NCBI RefSeq assembly: GCF_002878395.1
Contig: NC_061116.1
Span: forward strand, 119,512,692 to 119,576,691
Reading direction: 5' to 3'
DNA: 64,000 nucleotides
From: Capsicum annuum
Lineage: Eukaryota; Streptophyta; Magnoliopsida; Solanales; Solanaceae
The position numbers and the translations under genes are program-made. Of this stretch, positions 59,010-64,000 are shown in pieces; position 1 is the stretch's first letter; each line of letters starts with the position of its first letter. The notes beneath the pieces are model-generated. The model was not told the origin of the DNA, searched no databases, and saw only the letters and a program-made list of their open reading frames with translations.

Positions 59010-61547
59010 AGATTATAGTTAAGTGTGATAAGGAATTCGAGTTGATTTTCTAATTTGATGGTTCAATTATAATATGTGGGTACTGTTATTTGCATTCCAT
59101 GGTTGATACTAGATACTAGGTTTAAACTTTAGATATTAGTTGTGGTGAAAGAAAAATGGTGATTCAAGCATAAGTAATGCAATATTTATGGGAGAGAATT
59201 AGTAGGCTTGATATCATGTGTGAAAGAGCCTAGGTTGATACTTTATGAAAATCTGAGTAGCTAATTATGATATATATTTATATGAGGACTAGTGCTATAG
59301 CAATGAATTTGTAGTAGCAAAGGTGTTTGGGGAGTCCAAATCGAGCTTAATATAAGCCTACGTGGTCCGTATATCGAGTGTAGAACACCCTAAGATAGGT
59401 TTGATTGCACTAGGGAATGTTTGGCGTAGAAAATATGCATTCATATTGAGAGGTATGATTCATGGTTTCCCCATACCGTGAAGAGGCACGCGTAGGCTCA
59501 CTGCCTTACCTCCGTGCTGGACATCACGCCGCAAAGAGGAGCCTCATGATGTGCCCGTATCAAAGGCTAGGCCTTTGTATTGGTTCATTACAACGTTTCT
59601 TCTTCATTGACTTGTTCATTTTTTAAATATTTTTAAGGTTACTTGGGTCTTCTCATGCACTATAAACCATCCCACCTTCTTTTAACCCATTTCTAATCCT
59701 TAAAACATCTATAATTATGTGAAAGGGGTTATTCTTCTCTTCAAAACTCATCTTGATAGATTTAAGGTAGGGATTCATGCTTGGAGGCTTGAGGAAGTTA
59801 AGAGTAGTGCCCCTGGAAGGAATGTCTTAGCAAAAAGTTTGTATTTTTCCTATAATAGTTTATCAGGGCGAGTCTAAAATACACGTGTATAATGATACCC
59901 CTATGGTATTGAGTATTATCCTTATAGATTTAATGAGATAATATATTTGCAGGTTAGGACAGTGACCTTTGAGCCAAGAGGGAGATGGTGAATTAAGGTT
60001 TATCATGAGTTTCCTTATGGTGGAAAGTTTTCGAAAAGTGTCATGATAAATCTATTCTTATTTCCACAAATTCCTCCTACTTTAATTTAAGAAGGCATTC
60101 TATCAATGTCGTATTTATTCAAGTTATGCCTATTCCTAAGGTTTGTGTTTTCTTTGCAACTTATGTCCATGATCCGACCCCTGAACTAGAAGCAATATCA
60201 TCTCTTAGTAATCTAAGCTTCTAAGTATTTAAGATCTATGTTATGACACTCATGATCCATAAATCCTTATCTCACTTTATGCTTTGTTCTTAGAAACTAT
60301 AAGTTCTATATGTTATTGATTCATTTTATGTCATGTTTATCTAAAAGTGATACTATCTACTCAAACTCATAGCCAATCTCAGTTCTTAAATGATAAGCTA
60401 TAACTTCAAGCAACAATCCTCATCTTACCCCTTAAATATATGAATCCCGACTTTATGTTTCCTGAATGACCCTCAATTTGTAAACTAGGTAGTTGTTATA
60501 TAAATAACTTTATGCCTATTGTATCATATCTTACCTCACAAGCCCCACCTTGAGTAAAGCAACAAATATAAGTTATAATTGAATAGTGTCGCTTTTATTT
60601 TTTACGCTTGTGCTATAGTCCCTCAACAACTTTACTTATGATAGGATGATAGTGGTCATGAAAGCATGGTAATATCTTTGATATGAGAGTAGATGCTATT
60701 TATGGTTAGAGTTTTGGGTGTGACTACTCGAACTAAGGTTGTAGATAAAGAGAGAAGAACAAGATGAAATTTTGTTATATAAAATAGTTTGGAAGGGGTA
60801 ATGTGGTGAGAATCTTTGTAAAAATGATTGAAGTTTTTAGTGGGGATATACATAAAGTGGGTGTAGTAAAGGTATGCTTAAATGTTGTAATTGATAGATA
60901 CATAAACCATTGTGCTATATGGTTAGCATTCATTGATTAAAACCTGAGGTTGTTTGATTATAGTAATAAGATGGAGTAGTATTCTTGAAGGGATGTAGAA
61001 TATAGAGTCCCATAACTTAAGCTAGAACCTTTCAACTCTGGGTTGGGCGTCAATATGGAAGTACTATACAACATGACTCAAACTCTTTTAGTAGGTGTGT
61101 TGTGGGAGAACTGTAAGGTTGAAATGATGAAGTGTGTTAATTATTGTATAGATCATAGTTGAGTAGTGTCACTAAATTTAAGGTCTATTTATTGTATCAT
61201 GTGAGGTAGAGAATGCCTCTATTTCTATGTCACACCAAAATCTTATTTCATGTTAAGTATCGATGTAAATTAGAACCTATGGTAACCAAATAAATTCATG
61301 TCTTATGTTGTAATGATTATGTTCCATAGAACTCATGTCCAAAATCATCTCTATGTCAAGTCTCATTATCTCATGCTTCATGCTTACATATTTCACTTGG
61401 GGTTGTCATGAAGGTCTTTTTGAGTACTATGTATCTTTCATTGAAGGAGAATGCCTAATGTAAGGTTACATTGTTTATTCTATACTTCCAAAGCTTCAAC
61501 ATAATCCTATCCATCATTTGAGGATGGATGATCCCAAGGGGGGATAA
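59010..61547 (+). other. D: interior, right part, non-coding, with promoter-like module and polypurine tract
   Basis: No protein similarity is seen in any frame. At 59480-59560 there is a GC-rich stretch (CACGCG, CGCCGC) unlike its surroundings. A TATA-like ACTATAAACC lies at 59659-59668 and a donor-like TTTAAG-GTAGGG with the GT at 59767. Near 60650-60910 the text resembles the interior of G near 47880-48010. The polypurine tract AAGGGGGGATAA at 61536-61547 precedes the 3' LTR. Confidence 0.6.
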
Positions 61548-63755
61548 TGTAACACCCCATATTTTTAGGCTAGAACTTGAATCGTCCTTCCTATGTACAA
61601 AACCCAAAGCTAATGTTTTATAATTATATATAAGCATGAATAGTAGTTCTTTAGTATGGGGACATCTTTGGAGATGAATATAAGTTATGAAAATCTCCTA
61701 GATCCAAGTTAAGTTGAGCACTTTCCTACTGATTAAATTTTTGTTGATGTTTTTTACTTGGGTCAACTTCCAATGACCATTACTCCTAGAAAATAACGAG
61801 TTATGTGGCCTAATATTTATCAAATTAAATCCCTTGATTCTTCTTTCCAACTCAACTAACCGTTCGTCAATATGAGTTTGGAGTAAAATATTTTATATAT
61901 TTTAGTGAGACATTGTCCAGGGTGCGCGATGAAGTGTGTGAGGCTGAGCTCTTGTTGTGCGGTTGGGGTTGCAAGGCATAGTTGGAGCCATGCTTTTGGG
62001 TCCGAAGTGTGACCTTTACTTCTCAGATGTTAAAATATATTTTTTCTTTTTTAAATCAAGGGAAAAATGGTTTTATCACCCCTATAGCTCCCCAATCCAT
62101 TTTATAACCCTAAATTCATCCAAACTAGTAAAAAGCTCCCAAATTCCTCATCCCCTTTCCCTAAAGAATATCAAGAAGGGCTTCTCAATTTTCTAAGGCT
62201 TGTAGGTCCCAATCTCAAGGTTTTCTTTAATGTCCCTCCATCAAAAATATATGTAGAACTATCCTCTCATGAGAGTAAGTATGATGTTTTATTAAGCTTT
62301 GAAAAAAATGCATCGTAAACCCTTTTTTATGAAGAAATTTTGTATTTACTATGGGGATTTTCCATGAACGTGAGGTGTAATCATGTGTATATACATTATG
62401 GTTTTTTAGAATTGATTTTAGAGCTTAATTTATGAAATTTCCTCTCTCATGATGAAATCTACTTTCCTTAATATGTCATGGGTTGTACAAACAGATGATT
62501 AAAATCTTGAGTTTAAATTCTTTACTATTATTTATGGATTGACCTTGTTTTATGATCTAATGAGAGGGTGTTTTCTTATTTCTAAATGCTCTTGTATTCT
62601 AATGAAGAATTGCATGTGATTTATGAAACAGATGACCATTATATGTTATATTCTTGGAAGGAGAATTTTTTTGCATAAGTATTCATGTGATTTTGAAATT
62701 AGAACTCTCATGTGGTGCTTAAATCTTTTGGTGGTCATTAACATGATTCTAAATGAAAGGGTTATGGACATGATATGATATTATATGGCTTGAAAGTCTA
62801 GCTATGATGGTACCTAATATGAAATGCACATAAAATGAAAGGAATATATATTTATAAGTATGAATCATGGTTTTAAGAGGCTAAAATTAGGCTTAAAGAG
62901 AGCTAGATAGTTACCCAAAGAAATCATGAGTGAAAGGGCTCATTGCTGGAAATCATATTCTACAAATGCGGGTATTATAATATGTTATCCTAAAAGAGGG
63001 ATAACTTAGGTGTCATGAAAGGTGGATTCCTACGGTATTCTTGAAAGGGGGTATACCATTATGTAGAAATTCCAATCCATATGGAAAACTCATATTAGGG
63101 GCTTGGCTGGCGAGTAAATGGCGGATTCCATATAGCCCGTGGAATTTTAGATTTGTAGGTTGTACCATCTAGATGAGAACTAAAACAAAGAGTTGAGTCT
63201 ATGTTTAATGAGGTTGATTTATGCTTTTTAACTATGCCCATGTATTTTTATCTCCATTATGATAAATTATTTTCACAGTGCTCTTAATTTTTTTATATGA
63301 AATATATGTTGTTGTTGGATTATTTTGCATACCAATATATTCCAAGTACTGACCATCCTCAGGCGGTTACATTATATCATAATATAGGTTCTGAGGGTCG
63401 TTTCTGTGGTCCACCACATAAGTATAACTTTTGGTTATGTCAAAGTTGGTGAGCCATCAATTTTCCACAAGGCATACTATTCATATGTTTATTTCTTTTA
63501 TTTTATGGTCCAACCGGGGGCCTTGTCTCGATTGAGATAGTTTGTCTTCAATAAAGGCTTTGCAGATGAGATTTGGTTATGTATTATCATAAATTTACTG
63601 GCATAGTTTGATTATGAGATTTTCTTAAACTTCATGATATCTTCCGCACTTCTATTTCATATAAATTATGCTTATGTTAGTATGCTAAGGGGTCTCTCAG
63701 GCATTTGCGGTTTGGGATGCCCATTGCGGCAAGGTCCTTGGACAGGTTCATGATA
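61548..63755 (+). repeat. D: 3' LTR
   Basis: 2208 bp, starting TGTAACACCCC. It matches 28121-30084 and then 38088-38420, which shows where E was inserted. The donor word of the 5' copy (AAG-GTATGT) has become AAATATATGT here (about 62249). A TATA-like TTTTATAACCC is at 62100-62110. Confidence 0.88.
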
Positions 63756-63760
63756 ATTTC
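63756..63760. repeat. D: right target site duplication (ATTTC)
   Basis: ATTTC matches the left AATTC at 4 of 5 positions and directly follows the LTR end. Confidence 0.65.
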
Positions 63761-64000
63761 ACTTTATTACACCATCTTATATCATCTTTTATTGACATGG
63801 AGGTTGAGATATTATGAGACGTGGTCCATGGCTATAGCTTAATCTAAGAGACTATTGAGTAGCATATTTCGGTAGCATGATAACAATTTTACATACACTT
63901 TCACATTTTATCTCATAATATTGGTTGAGAGTACTTGATTAATCCTAATTAAATTTTTAGGAAGTCTCATTCATAAATGACTTTCTTTAATTATTGGTCA
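63761..64000 (+). repeat. C: 3' LTR, second part (continues past the window)
   Basis: It resumes the C LTR with sequence matching 21835-22047 of the 5' LTR, including TTGAGATATTATGAGACGTGG and the end TTTCTTTAATTATTG. About 600 further bases are expected outside the window. Confidence 0.85.

Larger units (their letters stand above)
28121..63755 (+). mobile_element. D: non-coding LARD-like LTR element (8.2 kb of own sequence)
   Basis: The LTR pair is 28121-30084 plus 38088-38420 (5', split by E) and 61548-63755 (3'). The interior is 38421-39566 plus 59010-61547 (split by F), about 3.7 kb. It has a tRNA-iMet-type primer site and a strong polypurine tract, but no gag or pol similarity. This is the definition of a large retrotransposon derivative that needs proteins from a partner element. 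Its leader after the primer site resembles those of E and G, so an E-type Tekay element is the likely partner. Confidence 0.85.
19455..64000 (+). mobile_element. C: Tekay-like Ty3/gypsy relic, 3' LTR invaded by D, runs off the window
   Basis: The two LTRs match in order. The 5' LTR is 19455-22658. The 3' LTR starts at 25497, is cut at 28120, and resumes at 63761 after the insertion of D. The resumption is clear: the sequence around GTTGAGATATTATGAGACGTGG occurs at about 21864 in the 5' LTR and at about 63801. The interior (2.8 kb) keeps only worn gag and protease traces. The end of the 3' LTR lies beyond 64000, by comparison some 600 bases away, so its target duplication cannot be checked. 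Confidence 0.85.

Noticed and set aside
39562..59014. Target site duplication of F (AGGCC and AGATT)
   Set aside because: Only two of five positions match. All differences are transitions, so it is possible, but too weak to annotate.
1..64000. Intact host gene
   Set aside because: No multi-exon or single-exon gene with recognisable protein similarity outside retroelement proteins was found. The remaining frames are short and lie in LTRs.

Overview
The window is plant nuclear heterochromatin. It is AT-rich, poor in CpG, and built almost entirely of nested, decayed LTR retrotransposons. I found no intact host gene, rRNA or tRNA gene. The element families (Athila with a tRNA-Asp-type primer site, and chromodomain-bearing Tekay/Del-like Ty3/gypsy elements with 2-4 kb LTRs) and their wording suggest a eudicot, most likely Solanaceae (pepper, potato or tomato group). 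The species is inference.

Layout, with my own letters. X (1-2081, minus): part of an LTR inserted in the integrase of A. A (2082-19337, plus): integrase/chromodomain relic and 3' LTR of a Tekay-like element. B (3470-16584, plus): a full-length Athila element inside the 3' LTR of A, with GCTAG target duplications. It has two 1.66 kb LTRs, gag, protease, RT, RNase H and integrase, and a third ORF with a 'putative plant transposon protein' (PF20167-type) domain; all are broken by stops and frameshifts. A 117 bp spacer follows (19338-19454). C (19455 to beyond 64000, plus): a Tekay-like relic whose 3' LTR was invaded by everything that follows. D (28121-63755, plus): a non-coding, LARD-like element. 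E (30085-38082, minus): a gag-only Tekay-like element in the 5' LTR of D. F (39567-59009, minus): a Tekay-like element with a decayed pol, inside the interior of D. G (43672-52636, plus): a non-coding element inside the left LTR of F. The nest is therefore four deep (G in F in D in C). Every boundary is supported by LTR pairs, by host LTR sequence resuming on the far side, and for B, D, E and G by matching or near-matching 5 bp duplications.

No element looks autonomous. The catalytic residues of F are replaced in protease, RT and integrase, the zinc knuckles of E have lost cysteines, and the reading frames of B are broken almost only by TAG and TAA. The most interesting shared structure is in the LTRs. 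Most carry, in the same order, an island of GC-rich dyad words or tandem repeats, a TATA box, and a strong 5' splice-donor word about 150 bp further on. B and E also have a good 3' splice acceptor just before the gag start codon. This suggests a spliced gag leader that would lack U5 and the primer-binding site. B also carries a degenerate copy of its LTR repeat array just upstream of its third ORF, a candidate internal promoter.
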